Positions 8,566-17,100 are shown, counted from the first letter of the stretch. The stretch: DNA of 64,000 nt from a bacterium BRH_c32 (GCA_001516025.1 LOEU01000030.1:81612-145611), one strand, 5' to 3'. Numbers and translations: made by a program. The notes: generated by a model from the sequence alone, not told the origin.

Positions 8566-9166
8566 TCTTTTTCTCTTGATTATTTTTAGAAAAATTTTTG
8601 ATCATTTCTTTGATTCTATCCGAAATAACTTCATAATTTATTTCTAATATTTCAAATGGAAGTCCGGTGAATTCTGAAATATCACTAATTATTTGGAAAG
8701 GTATTTCATTCACTTTCGTATCCAAATAGATTAATTTAGTATGACAGTCTTTAAAGAATCCTTTTGCCACTTCCTCAGATAAGCCTAATTCTTCCATAAA
8801 AACTTCTCGCCATCTATGAGTCCATTCAGGCAAAAGAAAAAATGCTCCTTCTTTTCTTAACTTTCTATATTCATCTTTTTTTAATAGTATCTCAATACAA
8901 TTAATCCCGGGCATCCTCACAATATGATTTTCAATTTCCATCTCGTGCATGTGCGGATGACAATCACCGAATAGCAATAAAGTCTTTTCTTCTTCTTTTA
9001 TATCAACAAGTTTTTTGTTTAATGATTTTTCTAATTTCTCAGGAGACATATGGAGCATAGAAGAAACATAATTTAATTCAATATTTAGATTATTCTTTCT
9101 CTTTACTTCTTCGAGAATATCTTTGAATATAGAACAAGAGATACACTTAAACTTTTGCTCCTCCAC
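8549..9166 (-). CDS. DUF1638 domain protein of corrinoid methyltransferase cluster
   Basis: About 205 residues, soluble. It resembles DUF1638, a family of unknown function repeatedly found beside corrinoid proteins and methyltransferases in methanogens and bacteria. Visible features are an N-terminal Cys pair (CISCSIF), TLLLFGDCHPHMHEMEIE with a Cys/His-rich patch that could bind metal, a conserved central PGINCIEILL and ALS-like aromatic stretch LLPEWTHRWREVF. It overlaps the UroD-like gene upstream by 20 nt and the kinase gene downstream by 17 nt, so translation is likely coupled. Role unknown; assignment to the family is from recalled motif pattern. Confidence 0.75.
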   Translation of the reverse strand: MEEQKFKCISCSIFKDILEEVKRKNNLNIELNYVSSMLHMSPEKLEKSLNKKLVDIKEEEKTLLLFGDCHPHMHEMEIENHIVRMPGINCIEILLKKDEYRKLRKEGAFFLLPEWTHRWREVFMEELGLSEEVAKGFFKDCHTKLIYLDTKVNEIPFQIISDISEFTGLPFEILEINYEVISDRIKEMIKNFSKNNQEKKSEQTI

Positions 9167-10184
9167 TCGTAATTCTCCCTTTCTCTTTAATTGCTTCTTT
9201 AATCATTCTAATTTTCTCAATTGGAGTTTTTATGGGAATATCGGCATTAGATGTCGCAAAGATAAAATAAGGATCATCTTGCATCTGATCTAATATATCG
9301 ATGGATTTTCTATAAATCTTCTCGGAAGATGAATTTATAAGTTCAGTGCCATCAATATTACCGGCTAAAATTTTCTTAGGACCTAATTTATTCCGTGCAA
9401 TTTTTAAGTCTTCATTAGCGCTTACTACATAAGCAATAGTATTTGGCGAGTCCTTGTACAAATCGATAAAAGGTAAGTATCTAGTCCCGCCTGAATGATT
9501 TATAATATACCCTTTAGTTTCTGAATTAAAAGAATTAATAATCGGTAAAAATCTTTCCACAATTTCTTTTGTAACAATAGATGGATTTAAGAAAACAGGA
9601 GGTATTACTAAAAAAGTTGCACCACATCCTAAAAGTGAAGAATTAAAATCTAAACAAAATGGTATCGTATAATCTAAAACTTTTTTTGTCGCTTCCCTAT
9701 CAAATAAAACAATTTCAAGCCATTTATCCAATCCAAATAAAACAATTGGAAGATCAACCGGGCTTAAAGTTATTGCAGCAACGGGAACTTGGTTAGAATA
9801 CTTTGAAGATAACTTCTGAACGATATCTAAAAAATATTTTAACCTTGGAAAGTTTTCTGCTTGCGGTGAGGGAAGGTTAAGAATTTCGTCAGGATTAGAA
9901 AAAACGGGTCTCCTTAGATTAGGTGGGAAGTCTTCAAAATACTTTAGTTCACTTCCAAAAGCAGCCCCTAATAAGGGTATTGAAAATGGGGCATATATAA
10001 AATCGGATTTAAATGTTTCATAAGCAGCACATTGTCCTTCATAATAAAGATCGGAATTGGAATAGTATTCCTTTAATGGTGCATTTATGATTCCCGCTCC
10101 ATATAAACTCAACAATAAACTAAATGGACGTCTATCAACGGGAGCTCCTTGTGCAGTAGCCAATATTCTCTCGAAACTAGTCAT
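9147..10184 (-). CDS. Uroporphyrinogen decarboxylase/MtaA-family protein lacking zinc-ligand cysteines
   Basis: TIM-barrel protein of the UroD/MtaA/CmuA superfamily, in which corrinoid-dependent members move methyl groups between a corrinoid protein and a thiol cofactor. The start MTSFERILATAQGAPVDRRP is typical. The conserved GNIDGTELI and ADIPIKTPIEKIRMI segments are present. In zinc methyltransferases, the H-x-C and later G-C-D-I motifs bind Zn. Here they read HSGG (about residue 227) and NADIP (about 311), so both cysteines are missing while the His remains. It shares four bases (ATGA) with the corrinoid-protein gene, pointing to a working pair. It could be a methyltransferase with altered chemistry or a corrinoid-protein-interacting sensor part. 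Confidence 0.85.
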   Translation of the reverse strand: MTSFERILATAQGAPVDRRPFSLLLSLYGAGIINAPLKEYYSNSDLYYEGQCAAYETFKSDFIYAPFSIPLLGAAFGSELKYFEDFPPNLRRPVFSNPDEILNLPSPQAENFPRLKYFLDIVQKLSSKYSNQVPVAAITLSPVDLPIVLFGLDKWLEIVLFDREATKKVLDYTIPFCLDFNSSLLGCGATFLVIPPVFLNPSIVTKEIVERFLPIINSFNSETKGYIINHSGGTRYLPFIDLYKDSPNTIAYVVSANEDLKIARNKLGPKKILAGNIDGTELINSSSEKIYRKSIDILDQMQDDPYFIFATSNADIPIKTPIEKIRMIKEAIKEKGRITSGGAKV

Positions 10185-10843
10185 AATTTGCTCCGCAAAG
10201 AAAGCTCTTCGAATAATTTAACTGCAGAGATTGCATTCAGCGCAGTTCCGTCTCCACCAACGGTTTTTACTAATTCCGGTCGGAGATTAAATATTGCTCC
10301 ACCGACAGCCAACATTAATTTATCTTTATAACCTCTATTATCTATCTCATCGCGAAGTTTTTTTATATTTTTTGCATTCACGAACATCATAGCTGATGCA
10401 CCGATTACTTTAGCTCCATTATCGAGCGCACAATTAATAAATTCTTCAGGAAGGACATCATTGCCAAGATCGTGGACTTCCCAGCCTGATGCTTCCAAAA
10501 ATACAGATACTAATCTCCTGCCTAAGGAATGATAGTCATCCTCTATATTGCCGACTACTGCAATTCCTTTATGAATTTTCTCATGCTTTCTTTTATTGTA
10601 TTCTTTAGCAGTTTTTAATAGTATATCTTCGGCAATCTTTCCGACAATATAACCGTTTGCAAGACTAATATCGGGATTCTTCATCCAATATTCCCCGAAT
10701 AATAACAACGCTGGTTCTAATAAATTTTTAAGTGCATCTTCATAATTATTCTTAATTGCATATTCGTCAACAATATCATTAGCTGCAATTCTATCAGAAA
10801 TTTTCAAAGCTTGAAATAAACTTTCAATTTGCTCGGAAATCAT
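10181..10843 (-). CDS. Corrinoid-binding protein (MtbC/MtaC-like, B12-binding fold)
   Basis: 220 residues. An N-terminal four-helix cap (about 1-88, with LLEPALLLFGEYW and SLANGYIVGKIAEDIL) is followed by a Rossmann-like B12-binding domain. The cobalt-ligand motif D-x-H-x-x-G is intact (D103, H105, G108 in DDYHSLG). The later signatures GASAMM and AVGGAIF also fit the family (S-x-L and GG motifs). It is the first gene of the leftward operon and overlaps the UroD-like gene by ATGA. Such proteins carry methyl-cobalamin between methyltransferases; a photoreceptor-type or sensory B12 domain is the alternative. No substrate-specific methyltransferase or RamA-type activator is visible nearby. Confidence 0.92.
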   Translation of the reverse strand: MISEQIESLFQALKISDRIAANDIVDEYAIKNNYEDALKNLLEPALLLFGEYWMKNPDISLANGYIVGKIAEDILLKTAKEYNKRKHEKIHKGIAVVGNIEDDYHSLGRRLVSVFLEASGWEVHDLGNDVLPEEFINCALDNGAKVIGASAMMFVNAKNIKKLRDEIDNRGYKDKLMLAVGGAIFNLRPELVKTVGGDGTALNAISAVKLFEELSLRSKL

Positions 10844-10930
10844 AAAGACCTCGTTATTTATTGTATCATGTATATTATCGGTTTTCTTAAGAATTATTTG
10901 AATTGGAATTTAACAATATCCTTTTAAAAG

Positions 10931-10960
10931 TCAAAAAAAAGGGCACCTAAGTGCCCTCTT
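10931..10960 (-). terminator. Rho-independent terminator (leftward), after small membrane peptide gene
   Basis: GGGCAC (10941-10946) and GTGCCC (10951-10956) pair around a 4-nt loop. Read leftward, eight T follow directly, so it ends the leftward transcript of the peptide gene at 10982-11068. It separates this gene from the corrinoid operon. Confidence 0.85.
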
Positions 10961-10981
10961 TAATTTTTTAATGTTGATTAT

Positions 10982-11068
10982 TTACTGGAGGTAAGTTGTA
11001 TAACTTGCATAAATTGCAGATACAACTACTAATAGAAACATTAAAACTACGGCTACAAATCTCAACAT
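10982..11068 (-). CDS. 28-residue single-span membrane peptide
   Basis: A short leftward frame of 28 codons plus stop. The translation begins MLRFVAVVLMFLLVVVSAIY and ends in a short polar tail with several Tyr/Thr (ASYTTYLQ). It has one arginine, then a run of about 17 hydrophobic residues, as in a transmembrane or secreted micro-peptide. A GGAGAG Shine-Dalgarno lies about 7 nt before the ATG, and a perfect terminator starts 22 nt after the stop; these signals support a real gene. It lies downstream of the large fibronectin-repeat gene but after a weaker hairpin, so it may be co-transcribed in part. No family recognised. Confidence 0.6.
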   Translation of the reverse strand: MLRFVAVVLMFLLVVVSAIYASYTTYLQ

Positions 11069-11106
11069 AATATGCTCTCCTAAATAATTTGGTAAAAATA
11101 TCTATA

Positions 11107-11140
11107 AAATATTACCCCGTTATTTCTAACGGGGTAAATA
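11107..11140 (-). terminator. Hairpin terminator after the fibronectin-repeat gene (leftward)
   Basis: TACCCCGTTA and TAACGGGGTA pair around a TTTC loop (core 11113-11136, extended by A/T pairs). The T run read leftward is broken (ATTTTATAGATATTTTT), so termination may be partial and let some transcripts reach the 28-residue gene. Confidence 0.65.
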
Positions 11141-14100
11141 TTATTTTATTAAAAGCATTTTCTTGTTAGTGAAAAATTCTCCTGCTTTTACAGTATATAT
11201 ATAAGCACCTGATGAAACTTTATTTCCAAAGTTGTCATCGCCATTCCAGATTACAGAATAGCTACCGGCCGGCTTATTGTTATTTAACAGTGTTTTTACT
11301 TCCTGTCCTAACATATTATATATTCTTACTGTAACTAATGCTTCAACAGGGAGAGCATATTTTATTGTTGTTGAAGGATTGAATGGATTCGGATAATTCT
11401 GTTCAACTCTAAAATCAGTTGGTAACACAGCCGTTTCCTCTCCGATTGCAGTTATTCCGCTGCCGGTTTTAAATTTGGCAACACCTGAATAGTTAGAATA
11501 TTTATCAGCATCGGTTTTACTTCTAACACGCCAGAAATATTCTTTATTTTCTTCTAATCCTTTTACCTTATAAGAAGGAGAATTAAGACCTGAATAAGTA
11601 ACCGAGTTTTCCATCTTTGCATTATCAGCGACTTCTAATTCATAAGCTAAATTAGCTGATGGTGCAGAAGGAGTCATCCATGATAAAACGGGTGATGAAG
11701 TATTAACCGTAAGATTATTTGCAGGTCCGCCAATTCTTGGCTGGATAGCAAATGAAGGTCCTGCATCAATTGTAAATTCTTCGATTGCTGAGAATGAAGA
11801 ATACGAAGCACCACCATACCAAGCTCTAACTTTCCAGAAATATGTAGCTCCGGGTGTAAGTCCGGTTAATGAAGCAAAGGTATTTGTACCCTGAACATTA
11901 GCGGCTATTGTTGTAGTAGCTAATGGGAAGAACACATCTGAATTGCTATAAACAACTTCAAAGCCCTGAATTCCTGCAGTAGAACCTGTCCAATACCAAT
12001 AAAGATCAACATTGGAGGAATAAACGGTTGCTCCACCAATTGGGTATGTAAGTGCTACTAAACCGCTGCTTGGTCCGCCTGCTAAAGTAAATGATCCTTC
12101 AGACCATGCTGAATATGATGAACCATCATAAGAAGCTACTGCCCAATAATATGTAGTTCCATAATTAAGTGGTGCAGCGAATGTATAGAATGTTTGGTTC
12201 AAATCATTTACATCTGCTGAACCATCATAAGTAATATTCCAGTTAGCAGAGTTAGAACCTGATTTCCATCTAACAGTATATTTTGTTAAACCAAGAGTAC
12301 CACCTTCAACATACCAATAAACCGAAGGCATTGCATCATAAACCGTTGGATTACCCACGGGCCATGAAGCTACCGGATAAGAAGTTCCTATTCCGCCATC
12401 AACAACGAAGGAAGATGTAGCAGACCATGCACTAGTACTTGAACCATTATCAGATCTTACTCTCCAATGATAAGAAGCTCCCGGAGTAAGTCCGCTTGCC
12501 TGTACAAATAGATCAGCAACATCATTATACGTAGGTATTCCTGTAAATGGAGTTGCCAGTGGCTGAATCTCTACATCAAAAACTAATCCTGAGCTTGATG
12601 CACTTAAATACCAATATAGATAAGGTGCGGTTGTATATACTGTAACAGACCCTGTCGGATATGAATTAATTGGTTGTACTAAAGTACCTGTACCATTTGT
12701 TTTAAATGAAGAAGCAATGCTCCAAGCACCAATCTGTTCTTCCGGTGTTCCGCGTTTATAAACGCTTCTTACTCTCCACCAATGAGTTAAACCGGGATTT
12801 AGATTTGAAATTGCTGTATGATAAAGAGCATTAATATTTGTTGCGCTATAAACAGCCGCTCCAAAATTTGTTAAACTTACCTCTAGATCATAAGTAAGAC
12901 TTGTTCCAACTCCACCTATGTACCAATAGAAAGTTGGTTTACTCTCATAAACCAAGTATCCACCTATGGGATAAGATGGGTTGACAGAAACCGCGCCACC
13001 CGAAGTTGTGAAATACCTAACAGGTGAATAACCTAATACTTCATTACCTGCATTAAGTAAAACAACTCTCCAATAATATTTTGTGCCGCCTGTTGGTGCC
13101 CAGCTATAAAATAGATTTGAAGTAGTAACTTGGAAATCAGGAGTTGACCATTCTAATTCAGTTGGTGGAACTAAAGATGCTTTCACCTGAAACTTGAATT
13201 GCATTGTTCCAACTGCTTGATTAATTGACCAAGTGAACATTGTATTATCTGTGTAAACTAATGCTCCATTTGAAGGCCAGTTTGGATTTATTGTTACTGC
13301 AGGGATCGTAGTAAAATGCCAAATTACTGATGGGACACTTGTAACACCATCTTTAGCAACAACCTGCCAGTAATAAGTTGTGTTATTATTTAATGGGAAT
13401 GGGAATGAACCCGGATTAGCATCATCTTCGGTATAATCATAATATGTCATCGATGTGGTATTTGCAGGAATAGCTAAATCTGTGTAAATAACATTTGCAT
13501 CAAAAGCTACTTGACTAGCGCCCGAAGTTGATACGCGAAGTTCATATTCAGATTCAAAAGAAGCATCTGTCCATGTAAATGTTGGCTCTACTGCAACACC
13601 TGTTAAACCGTTATATGGAGTAAGCAGAGGTAAGCCTGTATAAAAATATCTTGTTCCGCTTGTTTTGGATTCAGTATTATTGAGTTTGAGCACATCATTC
13701 ACTCTTGCAGTTACTTTCCAAAAATATTTTGTTGCTGCGGTTAAAGCAACCGGACTATAATTTAAAGTCGCTACTGTGCCATTTAATAAAGCGGGTGCAG
13801 GGTTATTAGCTTCTACATAAACGTCATATTGAACCGAAGATGTACTCGGGTTCATCGTCCATGTAAGATTTGGAGTTAAATCAGGTGAAATAAATCCGTC
13901 CGCTGGTCCGCTTAATAAAGGAGTATCTAATAAAGTAACAAATGTAAAAGTAGCTGAGGTTACAGTTGAAGCAGTCGGTGCATCACTATCTGTGGTTTCA
14001 ACTATCCAATAGTATTGTGAGTTATAATCTAATGGAGCAAGAAGATTATAGCTCGTACCAGCTTGAGAAGCGGAGGTGTGAACTAAAGTAGTTAGTAACG

Positions 14101-14911
14101 CATCAGAATAAATTTTTACGACATAACTGTATGCACCAATTCCGCCTGTTGCTGCATTCCAAGTAAAGGTCGGGGATAGCGGTTGTAATGTTGCCGAGTT
14201 TGCAGGAGTCAGAAGAAGACCGGTTGCTAAATCGGCTGCAGTTGTAAATTTAAATACTGATGAATATCCATCTGCCGGAGAGGCATCATAAGATTTTACA
14301 ACCCACCAATATTGTGTCGATGGGGATAATGTTGCTGCAGGCACTTGCTCTTGACTAACACCTAAAGCGGCGGCTGAATAAACCGAAGTGGTTAATCCCG
14401 CATCACTGAAAATTTCTACATCATAAGTGTATGGAGCGGTTCCTGCTACGGCATCAGACCAATCTAATAAAACTGTTTTGCTTACTCCAAGAGCAGCATC
14501 GGCAGGGAATGTTGGAACGGCAAGTGTAAATGTCGCTGCTAATGTAGTAAATGAAAATGGAGCATATAAAGAAGGTCCATTATCATCTGTAGCTGTAACG
14601 CGCCAAAAATATGTTGCACCGGGACTTAAAAATCCTGCCGGCAAGTTTAATGAAGTTCCTGCCTGTGAAGCAGATGTATATATAATGGATCCAAAAGTTG
14701 CGTCTGTATCATCAATCTCCAATACATAGTTCACCAATCCGAGACTCGGAATTGCAGCTGGCCATGTAAAATTTGGAGTTTGATTCTGTGTAGCATCTAA
14801 ATCAGCCGGAGCTGATAATAATCCTACCACGGGTTGTGCGGTGAGCTCGCTCGTTGAAAATGCAAATAGCAACGCGACAAGTGTGAAAAGTAGTAAATGA
14901 TTTTTTCTCAT
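11141..14911 (-). CDS. Secreted fibronectin type III-like repeat protein with type IX sorting domain
   Basis: 1256 residues. The N-terminus is a signal peptide (MRKNHLLLFTLVALLFAF, cleavage likely near LTAQP). Then come eleven tandem beta-sandwich modules of roughly 100 residues, each marked by a Y-x-W-x-V strand (YFWRVT, YWWVVK, YYWIVE, YFWKVT, YYWQVV, YYWRVV, HWWRVR, YHWRVR, YYWAVA, YFWKVR, YFWRVR). The last about 85 residues form the type A sorting domain: VEQNYPNPFNPSTTIKYALP, then VRIYNMLGQEVKTL and SSGAYIYTVKAG, ending KKMLLIK. It is expected on the cell surface or in the medium after export by the type IX system. No catalytic domain is seen; an adhesive or structural role is inferred. 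Modules 7-10 share a distinctive YWY strand. Confidence 0.9.
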   Translation of the reverse strand: MRKNHLLLFTLVALLFAFSTSELTAQPVVGLLSAPADLDATQNQTPNFTWPAAIPSLGLVNYVLEIDDTDATFGSIIYTSASQAGTSLNLPAGFLSPGATYFWRVTATDDNGPSLYAPFSFTTLAATFTLAVPTFPADAALGVSKTVLLDWSDAVAGTAPYTYDVEIFSDAGLTTSVYSAAALGVSQEQVPAATLSPSTQYWWVVKSYDASPADGYSSVFKFTTAADLATGLLLTPANSATLQPLSPTFTWNAATGGIGAYSYVVKIYSDALLTTLVHTSASQAGTSYNLLAPLDYNSQYYWIVETTDSDAPTASTVTSATFTFVTLLDTPLLSGPADGFISPDLTPNLTWTMNPSTSSVQYDVYVEANNPAPALLNGTVATLNYSPVALTAATKYFWKVTARVNDVLKLNNTESKTSGTRYFYTGLPLLTPYNGLTGVAVEPTFTWTDASFESEYELRVSTSGASQVAFDANVIYTDLAIPANTTSMTYYDYTEDDANPGSFPFPLNNNTTYYWQVVAKDGVTSVPSVIWHFTTIPAVTINPNWPSNGALVYTDNTMFTWSINQAVGTMQFKFQVKASLVPPTELEWSTPDFQVTTSNLFYSWAPTGGTKYYWRVVLLNAGNEVLGYSPVRYFTTSGGAVSVNPSYPIGGYLVYESKPTFYWYIGGVGTSLTYDLEVSLTNFGAAVYSATNINALYHTAISNLNPGLTHWWRVRSVYKRGTPEEQIGAWSIASSFKTNGTGTLVQPINSYPTGSVTVYTTAPYLYWYLSASSSGLVFDVEIQPLATPFTGIPTYNDVADLFVQASGLTPGASYHWRVRSDNGSSTSAWSATSSFVVDGGIGTSYPVASWPVGNPTVYDAMPSVYWYVEGGTLGLTKYTVRWKSGSNSANWNITYDGSADVNDLNQTFYTFAAPLNYGTTYYWAVASYDGSSYSAWSEGSFTLAGGPSSGLVALTYPIGGATVYSSNVDLYWYWTGSTAGIQGFEVVYSNSDVFFPLATTTIAANVQGTNTFASLTGLTPGATYFWKVRAWYGGASYSSFSAIEEFTIDAGPSFAIQPRIGGPANNLTVNTSSPVLSWMTPSAPSANLAYELEVADNAKMENSVTYSGLNSPSYKVKGLEENKEYFWRVRSKTDADKYSNYSGVAKFKTGSGITAIGEETAVLPTDFRVEQNYPNPFNPSTTIKYALPVEALVTVRIYNMLGQEVKTLLNNNKPAGSYSVIWNGDDNFGNKVSSGAYIYTVKAGEFFTNKKMLLIK

Positions 14912-15262
14912 TTATACACCCTCTCTTTTATTTAAGTTTATTTAATGGCTGGTAGAAATCGAACCTTAATAAGTTACTATGTCTGGTTTAAACGTTTTCT
15001 TAATTCCATAATAACCTATTTAATGTAAAAAGTAAAGAATAAAAGACAGAAAATCTCATTTAAAATTTTGATATGTGATTTTGCTCAAAATGGATGTTTA
15101 CTCCATAAAACTTAGTAATTCCGATATTTGGATAGAATTCAGTGAATAAAAATCAAATCCTCGAATTTGAGAGAAAAAATTGATAATTCAGGCCCTCAAT
15201 TGAGCAATGAATATTGGAATTTGGTTACGATTTTTGAATAGAGAACCTAAGTTGATTAATAA
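14912..15262. other. 351-base stretch without a recognised gene
   Basis: Lies between the start of the leftward fibronectin-repeat gene and the 3' end of the leftward tag gene, so it should hold the promoter and leader of the former. It is AT-rich. A short palindrome CTCAATTGAG (about 15196-15205) is visible. I see no coding frame, RNA fold or promoter that I can defend. Confidence 0.5.
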
Positions 15263-15850
15263 TCATTCCTTATAAAACTTCTGCACTTCGTTATATCGAA
15301 AACAATTCATTTCATGGTCATTGACTAACCCTGTTGCTTGAAGATGTGCATATATAATTGTGGAGCCGACAAATTTGAACCCTCTATTCTTAAGGTCTTT
15401 TGAGACTGCATCGCTTAGAGGACTTGTTGCAGGAAGCTCTTTAATAGAATTAAATTTATTAATTACCGGTTTTCCGTTATTAAAACTCCATATATAATTA
15501 GAAAATGAGCCAAATTCTTTTTGGATTTCGAGAAATCGTGCCGCATTATTTATTGCAGCTTCTATTTTTAATCTATTTCTGATTATACCGGAATTTTGTA
15601 ATAATTCTTCCACTTTCTGTTTATCGTACTTAGCAACTTTCACGGGATCGAAATTAGCAAACGCTTTTTTATAACCGGAGCGGCGTTTAAGAATTGTCTC
15701 CCAAGATAAACCTGCTTGGGCACTTTCCAAAATTAAAAATTCAAAATGGGTTCTATCTTCATAGCAGGGTACTCCCCATTCTTCGTCATGGTATTTCATC
15801 ATAAAATCTTTTTGATTATGCCAGCCACAGCTTTTTTGAATTCTTTCCAT
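15263..15850 (-). CDS. tag: DNA-3-methyladenine glycosylase I
   Basis: Base-excision repair enzyme removing 3-methyladenine from alkylated DNA. The four zinc ligands of the Tag family are present: Cys in KSCGWHN, His in KYHDEEWG, and His and Cys in VNDHEMNCFRY. The family core GLSWETILKRRSGYKKAFANF, with its aromatic/Glu base-recognition residues, is intact. The frame is open for 24 more codons upstream (to 15922), but ATG 15850 starts MERIQKSCGW as in homologues. It is divergent from the SPFH gene with about 100 nt between them. Single gene, no operon partner seen. Confidence 0.95.
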   Translation of the reverse strand: MERIQKSCGWHNQKDFMMKYHDEEWGVPCYEDRTHFEFLILESAQAGLSWETILKRRSGYKKAFANFDPVKVAKYDKQKVEELLQNSGIIRNRLKIEAAINNAARFLEIQKEFGSFSNYIWSFNNGKPVINKFNSIKELPATSPLSDAVSKDLKNRGFKFVGSTIIYAHLQATGLVNDHEMNCFRYNEVQKFYKE

Positions 15851-15952
15851 ACTATTCTCTCTAATTTGTTTGGTAAGATAATAAAAAAATAATTTGACAT
15901 TCTGATAGCAAAGTGATATCATAATGCTATCAATTAATTGGAGTTTGGTAAA

Positions 15953-16825
15953 ATGGAAGCTATTACCGAAAAAAATGCTTTTAAGATTAATGGTTTTATC
16001 GTAGCAGCGTTTGTTTTTTTACTTGCCATAATCGAAGTTTTTCTCATTATCCAAAATGCGGGTTCAGAAAATCCCAATTTTCTATTTATCTTTTTTCCCA
16101 TAATGTTAGTAATTGTTTTAATTATGCCCGGTTTTCTCGTTGTTCAGCCAAATGAATCGAAAGTATTGATACTTTTTGGTAAATACATCGGGACAATACA
16201 TAATTCCGGTTTTTGGTGGGCAAATCCTTTTACTATCAAAAAACATATCTCTTTACGTATAAGAAATTTTAATAGTGATAAGATCAAAGTAAACGATATT
16301 CATGGCAATCCGATCGAAATTGCTGCAGTTATTGTGTGGAAAGTTGTCGATTGTGCTCGTGCTTTATTTGATGTGGAGAGTTTCGAGAAATTTGTGGAGA
16401 TTCAAAGCGAAACTGCTATCCGTGCTTTAGCCACCGAGTATCCTTATGATTCTAATGATAATGAAAAGGAATCACTAAGAGGCAATACAAAAGAAATTTC
16501 GGAGAATCTTCAAAGACAATTACAGACTCGTTTAGAGATAGCCGGAGTAGAAGTTGTAGAATCAAGATTATCTCACCTCGCTTATGCGCAGGAGATAGCT
16601 CAAGCTATGCTAAGAAGACAGCAGGCGCAAGCAATTGTTGCAGCTCGTCAAACAATCGTTGAAGGAGCAGTCGGCATGGTTCAAATGGCTCTTGTCTCTC
16701 TAAGCGAACAAAATATTGTAAATCTCGATGAAGAGAAAAAAGCTGCTATGGTTAATAATCTTCTTGTTGCCTTAGTTTCTGAATCTCAAGCTACACCGGT
16801 AATCAATACAGGAACTCTCTATTGA
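15953..16825 (+). CDS. SPFH/Band 7 domain membrane protein
   Basis: About 290 residues. Two N-terminal hydrophobic segments (residues about 12-37 and 45-65) precede a Band 7 domain that starts GFLVVQPNESKVLILFGKY and continues FWWANPF, IRNFNSDKIKVND and ALATEYPYDS. A C-terminal helical part with AYAQEIAQAMLRRQQAQAI follows, as in stomatin/flotillin-like proteins. Such proteins oligomerise in membrane microdomains. ATG 15953 has GGAG at 15940-15943; the frame is also open from TTG 15938, which overlaps that ribosome site. Its stop overlaps the start of the next small gene (TGATG). The same SPFH plus small DNA-binding-like protein pairing is common in other genomes as I recall. Confidence 0.92.
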   Translation: MEAITEKNAFKINGFIVAAFVFLLAIIEVFLIIQNAGSENPNFLFIFFPIMLVIVLIMPGFLVVQPNESKVLILFGKYIGTIHNSGFWWANPFTIKKHISLRIRNFNSDKIKVNDIHGNPIEIAAVIVWKVVDCARALFDVESFEKFVEIQSETAIRALATEYPYDSNDNEKESLRGNTKEISENLQRQLQTRLEIAGVEVVESRLSHLAYAQEIAQAMLRRQQAQAIVAARQTIVEGAVGMVQMALVSLSEQNIVNLDEEKKAAMVNNLLVALVSESQATPVINTGTLY

Positions 16826-16998
16826 TGACGGAAAAAAAGAAGTTTTTATTACGATTAGATGAAAAAGTTTATGCCGCCCTGGAAAAGTGGGCGGCTGATG
16901 ATCTTCGCTCTATCAATTCTCAAATTGAGTATATACTCAAAGAATCGTTAAAAAAAACCAACCGAATTAAAAAAGAAGAAAAAGATTCTTCTCAGTGA
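16825..16998 (+). CDS. Small ribbon-helix-helix-like (Arc-type) protein paired with SPFH gene
   Basis: 57 residues. It starts at the ATG that overlaps the SPFH stop by one base, so translation is probably coupled. The pattern KKKFLLRLDEKVYAALEKWA followed by DDLRSINSQIEYILKESL fits the beta-strand plus two-helix ribbon-helix-helix fold of Arc/MetJ proteins (alternating strand FLLRLD, then helix 1, then N-cap SxNxQIE helix 2). The tail is very lysine/glutamate rich. Proteins with this exact look sit downstream of SPFH genes elsewhere; whether they bind DNA or the SPFH protein is not known to me. Confidence 0.8.
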   Translation: MTEKKKFLLRLDEKVYAALEKWAADDLRSINSQIEYILKESLKKTNRIKKEEKDSSQ

Positions 16999-17100
16999 AG
17001 GGCATTTATTTTTACTTATTTTTTTTACTGATTTAAACCTTTTTATACCCAAGTATGTTTAAATTGTGTAGTGAAATTTAAAATTTAAGATAGGTCTAAA

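Noticed and set aside
10844..10930. Possible cobalamin riboswitch upstream of the corrinoid operon
   Set aside because: No B12 box or CCGGTGAAAA-type core is present in the region before 10843; the only B12 riboswitch seen is at 31797-31956.
14427..14729. Open frame of 100 codons on the plus strand inside the fibronectin-repeat gene
   Set aside because: It lies antisense to a gene with clear domains; composition is Ala/Val/Asn biased as expected for a shadow frame.
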